A stretch of 64,000 nucleotides of DNA from Cladophialophora immunda. Taxonomy: Eukaryota; Ascomycota; Eurotiomycetes; Chaetothyriales; Herpotrichiellaceae. The stretch's first letter is position 1; every line of letters starts with the position of its first letter. Of this stretch, positions 22,049 to 32,322 are shown in pieces. The stretch lies in contig NW_015622541.1 in NCBI RefSeq assembly GCF_000835495.1, positions 4,712,001 to 4,776,000 on the forward strand, given 5' to 3'. The notes beneath the pieces are model-generated. The model was not told the DNA's origin and made no database searches. It saw only the letters and a list, made by a program, of their open reading frames with translations. A program made the position numbers and the translations under genes.

Positions 22049-23634
22049 ATGGCGAATCGTGGACGGACGCTGGATCCTGAGGTTTTCTCAATCAATGATC
22101 TGAAGGAGAAGGCGTCCAAAAAACTCCCCAAGATGTATCGAGGTTAGACAAACCCCCTATCCGTCTTTTCCAAGGTCAATAACACAGCCAGAGTACTTTA
22201 ACGAGGGTGCCATGGACATGATAACGTGAGTCTGCTGGTCTGAGCTCCCGTGGAAGGAATTGGTCAGAATAGCCAACGTTTCCCTATTGGCAGTCTTCGA
22301 GACAATGAAGCCGCCTTCGACAGATATCGGATACGACCTCGTATTCTGCGCAATGTGTCGACTGTCGACACGAGCACCACAATATGGGGAAGCAAAGTTC
22401 TCTTTCCGTTCGGGTTTTCCCCAGCGGCTATGCATCGACTTGCTCATCCGGAGGGCGAAGTGGGTACTTCAAGAGCTTGTGCAGCTCTTAACGTGGCAAT
22501 GGGACTCAGCGCCTACTCAAATGACTCGCTAGAAGACGTTATCAAGCAAGGCCAAGGAAAGACGAACCCCTATGCTATGCAGGTCAGTCTTTTGAGGAGT
22601 CGAGAGCTGACCGTCCAGCTGTTGAAGAGGGCCGAAGGTATGTGGCAGGTCCTCCAAGTGGTTGCAGGAGACATTCTTTTTCTGTTCTCGGCTTCATCTT
22701 GAGCTTGACTGACAACCACCCACAGAGGCAGGCTATAAAGCCATCCTGTTGACGGTTGATGCACCGATGCTGGGCCGACGATTGAATGAATTCCGCAACT
22801 CCTTTTGCATGCCGAAGGGCACCACATATCCTAACATTGCTCCAGGCCTGGACATGAGCAATTTAGAGGGAGGAGACAATGAATTGGCCTACGGTAGGTC
22901 TCATAGTGTGCCAGTTCAGCGCCCTGGTTGGCGACGTCTCGGGCAGGCTAATGACTTTGGAAGAGAACGGGGTGGACTGGGACGAAGCCATCTCGTTTAT
23001 CAAGGAACATACAGACCTTGAGCTGTGGATCAAAGGCCGTAAGTCAACCCCCCCTGTCGAAACCCACTGTGAGACTGACCCCACCCCTTCCAGTGTACAC
23101 CGCGGAAGATGTTGTCACGGCTATCCAGTACGGGTTGGACGGCGTTGTCATTTCCAACCACGGCGGACGACAGCTGGACAGTGTCCCCGCGACGTTGGAC
23201 GCCCTCCGAGAATGTGCCCCGGTCGCCAAGGGCAAGATCAAGATTGCCATCGACGGCGGAATTCGAAGAGGGACCGACATCTTCAAAGCCTTGGCCTTGG
23301 GCGCCGACTTCTGCTTTGCCGGACGCATCCCCATCTGGGGTTTGGCTGTGAGTTTTCTCGACTGAGGGATGTTCCGCACTCTCTGGGAACTGACATACGT
23401 GGTGGTGTTAGTACAACGGCCACAAGGGGGTAGAGCTGGCCATCCAGCTCCTGCATGACGAATTCAAACTCACGATGGGTCTTGCTGGGTGAGTCGATCC
23501 TCTGGTGTGCGGCAACTCTCGACGGCATGGGCTGAGTGCATTGTTCCGTTTCGTACAGGTGCAAGACAATCTCCGAGATTAACCGCGGACATCTCTCAAT
23601 CCTGGAGAGCAATGGTGTCCTGTCAAAGTTGTGA
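22049..23634 (+). CDS. FMN-dependent 2-hydroxyacid oxidase (glycolate/lactate oxidase family)
   Basis: Start ATG 22049 (MANRGRTLDPEVF), stop 23632-23634, with about seven introns. Read in order: EYFNEGAMDMI, LRDNEAAFDRYRIRPRILRN, FPFGFSPAAMHRLAHPEGE, NVAMGLSAYSNDSLEDVI, NPYAMQ, EAGYKAILLTVDAPMLGRR, WDEAISFIKEH, YTAEDVVTAIQYGLDGVVI, then the catalytic SNHGGRQLD (active-site His and FMN/substrate Arg), then DGGIRRGTDIFKALALGA (FMN phosphate binding), then GCKTISEIN near the end. One intron, from 22895 (GTAGGT), ends after CTAATGACTTTGGAAG, restoring AYENGVDWDEA. The enzyme oxidises an L-2-hydroxyacid to a 2-oxoacid with O2 as acceptor and is usually cytosolic or peroxisomal. No peroxisomal SKL ending is present (it ends LSKL). 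Confidence 0.9.
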
Positions 23635-24050
23635 TGCTAGTGATCTGGAGCCATACACGCAAGCTTCTGCAACGCGCGACGAACAACCACACCATACACG
23701 AGAGCAAGAAGAAGACCCTATAATGGACGAACTGACGCCAATCTACATCCGAGCGGTTACCCCTGCATGCGAGTATCTTATCTGCGACAGCGGAGATCAG
23801 CGGGTGGGAAGTTCTGGGCATCACAGGTATTCAGCAACAGAAGTCTGGAGGACCAACAGAATCAATCAAGCTCGCAGTGCCATGTGTAGGATATCAATGC
23901 ACGTGGTCAGGATGTATGGTAGGGCCGCAGCTAGACGGGAAGCTCACTCCGCTAAACTTGACATGCTTAACCACCGAGTCCACCGTTGCTAGTAATCGAA
24001 TGTTCACCACCGTCCAAGGGACCGTGAGAATGCCGATGCAACTGGGTTGC
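23635..24050. other. Convergent 3' flanks, no gene
   Basis: About 415 bases between the ends of two convergent genes. Nothing else supported. Confidence 0.5.
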
Positions 24051-25184
24051 CTACTTGATTTCTGCAGTTGCAGCATCGATGATTCTGCCATACGGGCGTC
24101 CGACCCGCACTAACACGTGCCAGATGAGTTTCATTTCTTGCAAGACTTGGGCGTGCGTGCCCCTGCTTGACCATGATTCGGGATGTGTGACCAAGCCTCT
24201 CACAGCCCTGCCAATCACCTCTGCATCGAGCTGGCCTTTTTTGGCTATTGCCGCCGCCAGCGACGGCATAGAAGGCCCTCTAAGGTCAACTGGTACATCC
24301 TCCACCCTCACGGAAAACCCATGATGCGAATGCAAGGGAAACCGGTACTTTGCAGCCATGCCCTCTAGGTCCTGCCAGACGTCACTGCCTTGGAACGAGG
24401 GATCAACAACCAGAGCTTCAACGTCTCGGTCAAGGCGGACGTCGCCATGGACTTGAGCCTCGATGAAGTGGTCGAGATTATGGCACTGAGCGCCACTCGA
24501 GACGTTCGTGAGCGGCTCCTGGAGATCTAGAATACGTGCCATCAGCTGCGGTGGTCGGATGCCACTGACGCCCAATGCAAAGTCCCGTGTGAAAGATTCC
24601 TCGAACAATGCTGACAGGACTGCGTCAAACTCATCCAGTGTACCACGGTACTTTGGTTCTGCCTGGGACCCACCAAACGTGAATGTCGATCGCGCCGAGA
24701 CCTCAGGCTTGAGCACCAAATAGCAGGATCCAAAGCGAGGAGCAGGGCCTTCTGAGTTGCGCATGACGTTAAGAGCGCCATACTTCGGCCGGTGAGAGGG
24801 CGAGACGTCGTCAGAGTGATATGCCCCCTGGAACAGAGAGCGCTCCCACAGGTCTCGGAATCCACCTGAATGGGCGGAGACGCTGCCGTTCGAAATGCCT
24901 GTCTCAAATTGACTTCGGTAGATCCCGTCCTCCAAGAGGCCCCGAGCGACGAGACGACTGCCGACGGGGCGATCAGGGTGGAAGTGCAATGCCACTTGAG
25001 CGTGTCGCCTAATGGCGCTGCGCACAAGGTCGAGAGACGACTCGGGTATGTTAGCCATGCAGAAAATCTCCGAGAGAACGTCGATAGCTGCTGGCCGAAG
25101 AGAAACGGCTTGGGCTTTGCTGTGGGCGATTGCCCGTTCTTGACTGACATGTAGAGCTATCCCGCCGTCCTGAGCGAGTGACAT
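24051..25184 (-). CDS. DUF3626 family protein, 377 residues
   Basis: First ATG of the frame is 25184 (MSLAQDGGIALH). The open frame extends further upstream to about 25337 with no ATG, so an upstream exon is possible. The conserved core reads RHAQVALHFHPDRPVG, then VARGLLEDGIYRSQFETGIS with NGS, then LFQGAYH, then RPKYGALNV, then GPAPRFGSCYLVL and TFTFGGSQ. This is the pattern I know from DUF3626 (PF12294), a family of about 300 residues found mostly in bacteria such as Streptomyces and Bacillus. Function is unknown. The invariant His-Phe-His, Arg-Ser-Gln and Arg-Phe-Gly-Ser-Cys positions look like a catalytic core, but I make no reaction claim. It is essentially intron-free in the called region, in contrast to the intron-rich gene at 22049. 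Confidence 0.8.
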   Translation of the reverse strand: MSLAQDGGIALHVSQERAIAHSKAQAVSLRPAAIDVLSEIFCMANIPESSLDLVRSAIRRHAQVALHFHPDRPVGSRLVARGLLEDGIYRSQFETGISNGSVSAHSGGFRDLWERSLFQGAYHSDDVSPSHRPKYGALNVMRNSEGPAPRFGSCYLVLKPEVSARSTFTFGGSQAEPKYRGTLDEFDAVLSALFEESFTRDFALGVSGIRPPQLMARILDLQEPLTNVSSGAQCHNLDHFIEAQVHGDVRLDRDVEALVVDPSFQGSDVWQDLEGMAAKYRFPLHSHHGFSVRVEDVPVDLRGPSMPSLAAAIAKKGQLDAEVIGRAVRGLVTHPESWSSRGTHAQVLQEMKLIWHVLVRVGRPYGRIIDAATAEIK

Positions 25185-25876
25185 GGTCTCTGGGGTTGAG
25201 AATCGATGTCTTTTCTGGTATAGAAGGAGGTGAAGGAGGGATAAAGAGAGTCTCGAGCTGGCGAAGCTGAGCACGAGAAGGGCGTCCCATGACTCATCGG
25301 GCACGAGAGGCAGATCATAATTGCTCGAATACGACACCTGTGAGTGTGTCAGCTACTATTTCTGGCTCTCATTATAGATAAGGAAGGTCTTGTAACTCCC
25401 AGGCAAGGGGAAATCAACAAGCCTGATGAAATATTAAGGTGAGGGTGTCTTTATGAGCGTTAATGCTCTTTGCCGAGGAGACAGTGGAGCGAAGGTGTCC
25501 GCTCTCGGTCTGCGAGAGTTGGAGGCTTGACGTTGCTTCTTCTCATCATTCTCGCTTTCGTTTCTCTGAGAGAGCTCACCGGCAAGGTTAGTGCTTTGGG
25601 TGTTGTTGAGGAGGGAAGATGCTGTCGACTTGCAGTTGTTGCTGCGGTCGACGGGTCGACACCTTTGCCGGGCCGGGATTATATTCTTCCGGACCCCCAA
25701 GGATGCGCCTCGCAGGCCTCACTCCCCCATGTCCAATATCGACCTCCCGTCTTCTCACCTCCTTGAGCAGTCTCTTCTCTCCACAAGAATCCCAGCATCG
25801 AGTAAAAGGCTGTTGTCGGAATATCAATCATTCCATTTGAGCCTTCGCTCTTCCTCCCACATTGCTCTTTTCCACC
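25185..25876. other. Intergenic, no supported gene
   Basis: About 690 bases upstream of the DUF3626 gene. A coding-like stretch without ATG (25185-25337) continues the DUF3626 frame. The remainder shows nothing recognisable. Confidence 0.45.
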
Positions 25877-26283
25877 ATGGCCGAACAGGGGCCGCTTGTG
25901 ATTCCTCTCACCTCCAATCGTGACATTGCACTCGCCGCGAGTATCAGTCCATATCGACCAGCATCCATTCTAGCCGAGGAAGTCTCACAGAGGAAGATAT
26001 GTAATGGTAATGTGTAGCAACCTGAAAAGGGAGGGGGACCTGCTTTCCCTGACCAGATGTCGCCCATCTAGACCTCCTCGATGACATGGTATTGACATGG
26101 TATGCAAAGATTCTTCAATTGTCTGCTTCTTTGTCGCACTTTCCCAGTTTTGCGGGACCAACTTCTGCTGCGCATTCAGGACGGAGCTGCTACAGCCTTG
26201 CGACTTCCAGATGCGCCCGGGTAACCATGTCTCTGTTTTCTCCCCGCTTCTTCTCTTTACGCCTCTTCATCCCTTTGCTCTGA
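25877..26283 (+). CDS. Possible small two-exon gene, 116 residues
   Basis: ATG 25877 sits in a good context (CCACCATGG) and starts MAEQGPLVIPLTSNRD. A GT at 26001 and an AG at 26056 (with CCTGAC branch-like sequence) would join exon 1 (25877-26000) in phase to 26057-26283, giving IYVAHLDLLDDMVLTWYAKI and a Ser/Arg/Phe-rich end. The junction looks protein-like, the C-terminus less so. No family recognised. It could instead be a leader or an upstream part of the 1089-residue gene that follows. Confidence 0.3.
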
Positions 26284-26548
26284 GTTGTACTCCCATCCGT
26301 TGATGCACAGCGCTTGGATTGGTCGGTATACTTTGGACGACTTTGCCTAGAACAACCCAAATCACCACCTGCTCCTTCTTCTGTACTTTTAGAAATCCTT
26401 GCTTGATCTCGTGGCCGAATCCTGCTGGCTGGAAAACGCCCTTGTCACAAACTTCTTCCACCTTCTTCACATTGTCTCATTCAACTCCGCCGGGGTTCTT
26501 CTGTCTGCGGCCAGTCTGTGGTCGAACTCCTGGTGAAAATCGTGCGGC

Positions 26549-29500
26549 ATGTCTTGGAAATTGGCCGAGCTGAGATGGCGTCAAGATGTCGGCCTCAATG
26601 AGAGCTGCCGTGGTCCGCAGAACCACCCTGAGGGAACAAAGAGCAAGGGGCTCGATTACACAAAGCGTGGTCGTTCCTATACTGCTCCGTGGTGCCATGT
26701 CGTGTTGGGGAAGAGTCTGGCGGAAGACTCTGTCAATAACAGAATTCGGCCGGACCCGATATCATTCGCGTTGTCCACCGGCCTTTCAGATTCTTCTACA
26801 ACTCCTCTTCTTCGCAGCAACCAGGACAAAACAGATACCTTGACAGGACACAACCACATTCTCTCCGTTGTCGAGAAAGACACCACGCATTCGGATCTGT
26901 CGCTCAATCCCCTGCAGACTCCGTCTCGACCTACCTCATTTCCGCGTCGAACCATCCTTTGTCCAGAGCTTTCTCAGACTGAAAGAGCTTGCTGGCGACT
27001 GAACGGTGCGCGCTCTTCTTCCCTTGACGTGGCGACAAAGAGGTCACTGACGATTTGTAGGCAATAAGGCCCCGCCAAAGGAATCAACGTCGCCTCTGCA
27101 GCCTGACGACAGCAGCAGACACGGCCAGATTGGAGAGCAACTGAAAAGTCCGTCAAATTCATTGCCCACTGTGAGTAGAGTACCTCCTTCATCCCCATTT
27201 CCGAGGAAAATGACTGACAATAGATGACAGAACATCAACACGGACCCAGAGTTCTCGAACCCAGTTGACTTCGACTTTGTCCGCTCTCCAAGCTTTGGGC
27301 TCCATTTCTGCATGTCAGGCCAGGAAGTTGGCCAGAAACCTGAAGAACAAGGCTTGGATTTCGACCATTGCAGTCTTTGGAGGCGGAGTCACTCCTTTTC
27401 TCCGAGCATTCGACGCGCCTCGCTAGAGTCCACACATCATTCGGATTCAGCTCTCCTGCAAAATATCAGCATGGACATTCCAACAAGTCATTCAAGTCCC
27501 GAGCCGCGCACGACACGTCCACTTTATCCTGATCTGCCTTCTGCATATGCACAGATTCAAGGCCGCAGAGCTGCAAGTCTCCAACCAGTCCCGTCAAATA
27601 GAAGTGCCACCCGATTCCCTCTTAGTCCATCAAGCTCGTCTTCCGATGAAGATCGTTATCAGGATCTGCCCCTTGAGAGTGATGCCATACCACTGAAGAA
27701 TTTACCGTGCCGAAAAGTCCATTCAGCACAGGGCATTTTGCATGAAGCTGATCATCACCAAGAGTCCAGCGCAGTGTTCGAGAGCCCAGAGGACAACGGC
27801 GAGCTTAACTTGGACTGGAAAAGAGCCTCGACCACGTTGGATGACATTGTCTCTCAATATGCGGATGCCAGTTTCCCGGGTTCTCATGCACACAATGGCA
27901 AGATTGACAATGGAGAGCATGATCAGCCCGAGCGATTGAATCCTGTCGTCGATCGAGAATTGGAAGGTGTCGCCTCTTGCTTTGAAACACCAAAGACACG
28001 ATCGGGCCATGTTGACTCAGACATCCAAGTCCATGAATACTCCCAGCATTTCGCAAAGGGCCTGATCCGTCAAAACGTTGAAAACTTCGCTGCAATCGAC
28101 GACGACGATGACGAAGAGTGGGTAACGATGCCAGAGAGTAGTCGCAGCGGTTTCTTGACTCCCTCGAAACTGCGATTTCGCCTGGCAAAGAGAGGAACTG
28201 GAGACACCTCTAATTCCAATCTGACCGGCAGAAGAAGTCCTGCGTCACCCTGGGATCCGCTCTCGAACGCAACAAAATCTAAGCCGCATTCTCAACAACG
28301 GCACAAAGGTCCTTTGAACCCAGCTCAGCATCACCTTTCTCCTAGTCCAAGACCATTCAGAGACACAACCGTAGGGAACAGACAAGGCATTCACAAGCGG
28401 TCAAGGTCTCTGACTACGAGGGGGAAAATTGCAGACACTTATGAAGGAGGCCGTCATCTGGATTCTGCCGGCGCCCGTGCTATCAAAGCACAACACCATT
28501 CACAACTCAGACCGCGCCTCCTTAACCAGATCCCTTCAACACATCTCACTTCTCAGTCTCCTTCTACCCAGTCTGCCACGTTATCATCATCTCGCTGGAT
28601 TGAGAGCGCTCTTCCATCGAGTTCATTACTTCCAAGAATCCCAGATAACGCTCTTACATCAAGCTTCCTCTCTCCCAAAGCCATGGCCGCTTTGAACGGT
28701 ACTCCACGAGAAGCAACAGCAGACCAGAAACTCACGATTCCCTCTATCTATGACGATCCCACCGGCGTCAGCACTGCAACGACAGCAAACTCTCATCTCG
28801 GAAACCCTCCTCTTCATACTCAGAATACCGCTGCCAACAACACCCTTTTTGTCAGCGAACATGCTGGGGCAACTGGATCGGCTGTTACTCTCGACCCTTT
28901 CGCTTCACCCTTTTACCATGATCCTATTTCACACCACAATATTGGAAAAACATACGCTGTCAGCGAAGATGCGGAAGCATTGGCGGTGCGACAATTTAAC
29001 CAAGGTGGTTATAGACTCAACGACGCCGACGTCTCACGGTTCCTAAGAGACAGCCGCCTTCTTCGACGGAGACCTGGTGACAAATTCAAACACGAAAACA
29101 ACAATGCTTGGCTCAGTCGACAAGGAATTCTAGCCACAGGAAGCAGCCTTGCTCACTCATCATCTGACTCGACCGCATTGAACCGCCTCCGACACCCTCG
29201 AAGTCTATCCTCTGCCAGTAACTACTCCACCAGTCACGACGCTGCTGGCATTACTAGTCAAGTGACACGCAAATTCAAGCAATTCCTAAGTAGCACTGGC
29301 ACTGGCACCACCGATGGAGAAAGCTCCGAGTATTCCACCCTTGGAAGCGTTCACACGTCCACCAACAGTACCTCTCGCTCTTTAATGCTCGAGGAACTGG
29401 AAGAGAGCTTCAACACCACCGACCCCGCCATTTCTTGCGAGCGGTGCCCTTCCTTCCCTCTTGCCCCTGAGATGCTGGGAGTCCTGCGTCTCGAGAACTT

Positions 29501-29933
29501 GGGCCGCGTCCCATTTGAGCGCGTACAGCTCTGGGACGACGGCGAATGGCTTGAGAAGGGCTGGTGTTTCCTGCACCAGCGCATGGAATACAGCCATGCT
29601 GTCCTCGTTGGCAACGAGGCAGCCATCAGCGAAGACCTCCGGTCTGTCCAGCGTAAAGCTGGCAGAATCCTGTTGGTCTGCGGCACCGCAACTTTCTTGC
29701 TGGGTGGGTGGACCCTGATCCACTCGATCAGGGAGGGAGGCCCTCTGGCCACTTCGGCCATGGCAGATTTGACGAGGTTGTTGGCGGGTGGAGAGGAGGA
29801 GGAGGTTGTTTGCTGTGTGCATCCAGAGGATGCGGCAATGGCGCAAGCCATTGAAAAGGCTGCGGCGTGGGTGGTGGTGTTGGTGGTTGTCGGTCTGTTG
29901 GCGGTGCTGTGTTGGGCGGCGGCCACCATCTAG
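26549..29933 (+). CDS. Large disordered protein with two C-terminal membrane helices, 1089 residues
   Basis: Three exons that join in phase: 26549-27005, 27061-27170 and 27231-29933 (introns of 55 and 60 bases). Start MSWKLAELRW at 26549. The first 800 residues or so are Ser/Thr/Pro/His-rich and predicted disordered, with an acidic patch IDDDDDEEWVTMPES and many S/T-P sites. An ordered C-terminal part begins at FNTTDPAISCERCPSFPLAP and contains LRLENLGRVPFERVQLWDDG, then a hydrophobic helix (RILLVCGTATFLLGGWTLI), a short loop, and a last helix (AAAWVVVLVVVGLLAVLCW) two to three residues before the end. It therefore looks anchored by its C-terminus with the long tail in the cytosol. I do not recognise a named family. 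Confidence 0.8.
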
Positions 29934-30357
29934 GTGGTGCGCAGAGGTTGAAGCAGGCGGGCGAAAGCCCTTAAATTAGATTGAATCAATACGAAATGGA
30001 AATGTCACCGGCTTCCTCTTTCTGTGTCTACCGTGTCTATCGTTGTCTGTGAAGCGTGTCCGCTTGTCAGCGCACCAGCGAGATTGGTGAAAAACACGCC
30101 GTCTTTTACATGGGCGCAGACACAAATGTACCTGCGCCGTACGTCAGATACAAAGGCACAGTTTTGAGGAGTTGTTATCGTCCAGGGCCGGGAGCAAAAG
30201 CTAGTATCGACATTATACAATGAAAATGGAGGTATGTATCGGGGCGACGCTATATGTATCGTACATATACTGCTGAAAGCATGGAGAGAGAGACATTCGT
30301 TACCATCACGCTCAGATTGATGGATGACAGACCGGTGACCACTGGCATCCCACATCG
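29934..30357. other. Convergent 3' flanks, no gene
   Basis: About 420 bases between two convergent genes. Nothing beyond 3' untranslated sequence is evident. Confidence 0.5.
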
Positions 30358-31977
30358 CTACTCCTCGTCGACGACATATCCCAGAGCCTGGCCCATCTTC
30401 ACCTTCTGTCCCTTCTCGACGGCCCATTTGAAGCCGGGCTTCGACTCCGTGCCCGCGGGCGCCTCGAAGACGAGGACGACGCTGCTCCCCAGTCTGAACC
30501 CGCCCATCTCTTCACCCCGGCGCAGGGCATGGCCGCCTAGCACTTTGCTCGCTCTCTCGTACGTGGCCTCGCTGAAGCCGGAGTACGGCTCGCCTCGGTC
30601 CGCGGCGGCGGCGGCTTGTCTGTCGGCCTCGGTGTCCGTGGTGAGCGAGTTGGTACGCAGTTCCTTGTCGAAGTTGATCACGATGGAGCCGACGTTCGTG
30701 GCGCCGACGGGGACGTAGGAGAAGAAGCCGTACTTCCATCTCCCCAAGAGCACGACGCGCTCGTTCAGGGTGAACAGTCCCGGGAGCGTGCGTTGAACGT
30801 AGGGACTGACGGAATATAGTTCCCCAGCGAAGTGGCGACGAGCCGTGCACACCCAGCTGACGGGTGAGTGAAAACGGTGGTAGTCGCCGGGCGCGAGGTA
30901 GACGACGGCGTAGTACAGGTTCGAGGACCTCGTCGGTTGGGAAAAGATTGACCACCAGGGCTGTGTGCTTGCCAGGTCGGCCGACACGGCCGCTTCGGAT
31001 GAGGGAGCAGAGGGCATGGATGCATCTTGAGCTTTGATGGGATTTGAAGAAGACTGCGAGCCTGAGAAAAGGTTGGGAAGGGTGTACGAAATGCCGTTGA
31101 CGTTGGCGAATTCTTCATCCGCCGATATGGATTTTGCGTCCGGGCTATCTGGTGAGACTGATTGCGTCGCCTGATCTTCTGGTTGCGCGGAGATTCGTGG
31201 GTTGGGAGAAGGGGGCGCAATTCTCCCAAGCAGGGCGTCAACAGAATATGTCATTCCCTTGACTTGCTCGACTTCGCCGTTCTCTATCGTGCCGAACTGA
31301 AGGACTCTGGCATCAGCGGGAGAGAGTACCGCGTTTGGATCGGGGTCAAGGGGCCGGACTCCGGGTTTAATCTCGCGGTAGAAGAAAGCAGATAGGTTTG
31401 GGTAGACGTGGAGGTCAGGTTCAGCTATCTCGTCGAAATTGACCCCAAAGATCCAGCCGTAGAGTTTGAAACCGGGGACGCGGAGGTAATAGGGGATGGT
31501 GAGCTCGTTGAAGCGGCCCCAGACTCGAGAGATGGCCTTCAAGGGAAGGGTGGACATGATCTGGACCTGCAAGCCGCCCCCCGTCGGATGAATTCTCTTT
31601 CTCTTTGGAGGAGCGGGCTCCGTTTCCTGAGCAGCGCCTTCTCGCTGGCGCTGGCGAATGCGTATGAACTGAAACAATCCCAGAAAAGCGATCCCCAAGC
31701 CAATGGGTATGGGCTTCCATTCTATGCGCGTTGACCGCCATGCCTTCCCCAGCCGGGACGGAAAGCTCTCGTTGTCTCTTTTCTTCTTCTCCTCTTCCCA
31801 TAGCCTCCTGCTGTTCGAAAAGGTCCGCCGTTGTTGTGATGGTAGGCGGGCATGGAGTGGCCTGAATGGCAGCGGCCGAGAAGGGAACGGTTCAGACAAA
31901 AGCTGTCTGGCATGAGGAGATAATATCGACCGGCGATAGAGACAGGACCTGCCCACTCGCACAGCAGCGGCAGCCAT
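30358..31977 (-). CDS. psd1: Phosphatidylserine decarboxylase proenzyme, mitochondrial type
   Basis: Intron-free, 539 residues, ATG 31977. It makes phosphatidylethanolamine from phosphatidylserine at the inner mitochondrial membrane. Residues 1-60 are Arg-rich without acidic residues (mitochondrial presequence). A membrane helix follows (IPIGLGIAFLGLFQFIRI, near 90-107). The decarboxylase domain shows SPADARVLQFG, VKGMTYSVDALLG, APGDYHRFHSPV (catalytic His), NERVVLLGRW, VGATNVGSIVI and, at 496-499, LGSS, the self-cleavage site. Cleavage before Ser498 would leave the pyruvoyl group on a 42-residue alpha chain. Yeast Psd1 has LGST; LGSS is a known variant. A Ser/Pro-rich insert of about 90 residues separates VDALLG from the WWSIFSQP part. 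Confidence 0.96.
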   Translation of the reverse strand: MAAAAVRVGRSCLYRRSILSPHARQLLSEPFPSRPLPFRPLHARLPSQQRRTFSNSRRLWEEEKKKRDNESFPSRLGKAWRSTRIEWKPIPIGLGIAFLGLFQFIRIRQRQREGAAQETEPAPPKRKRIHPTGGGLQVQIMSTLPLKAISRVWGRFNELTIPYYLRVPGFKLYGWIFGVNFDEIAEPDLHVYPNLSAFFYREIKPGVRPLDPDPNAVLSPADARVLQFGTIENGEVEQVKGMTYSVDALLGRIAPPSPNPRISAQPEDQATQSVSPDSPDAKSISADEEFANVNGISYTLPNLFSGSQSSSNPIKAQDASMPSAPSSEAAVSADLASTQPWWSIFSQPTRSSNLYYAVVYLAPGDYHRFHSPVSWVCTARRHFAGELYSVSPYVQRTLPGLFTLNERVVLLGRWKYGFFSYVPVGATNVGSIVINFDKELRTNSLTTDTEADRQAAAAADRGEPYSGFSEATYERASKVLGGHALRRGEEMGGFRLGSSVVLVFEAPAGTESKPGFKWAVEKGQKVKMGQALGYVVDEE

Positions 31978-32322
31978 AGTGTGTGTATAGTGTTTTCAGA
32001 ACTGGACGAGAGGATATTAAAAGAAGATAGCGGACAGACAATGACAGCATAAACGTTGGAATCTGGAATCTGGGGTGCAGTTTTCTCCTCTGCTGCACAA
32101 TGACGCAGTTTGGAGGGCGAAGTGCCGCCGATGTGTCTGATTGGCTCGTTGACGACGCGTCTGAAGCCATCGAAGAACTTGTCCTTCTGGCTTCTTCATG
32201 CTCCCTGCGCATGAGGTTTTGCATGGCCCAACACCGTCCATTCTCCCGCAATCTATCAGTGCTGCCCCTCTTCCTTCTCTTCGGCATGTCTTTATGATCT
32301 TTGCCAATTCTTCAATCTTAGC
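31978..32322. promoter_or_regulatory. Divergent promoter of psd1 and HERP-like gene
   Basis: 345 bases separate the two start codons, so both promoters must lie here. A pyrimidine-rich tract precedes the plus-strand start. No specific factor site recognised. Confidence 0.5.
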
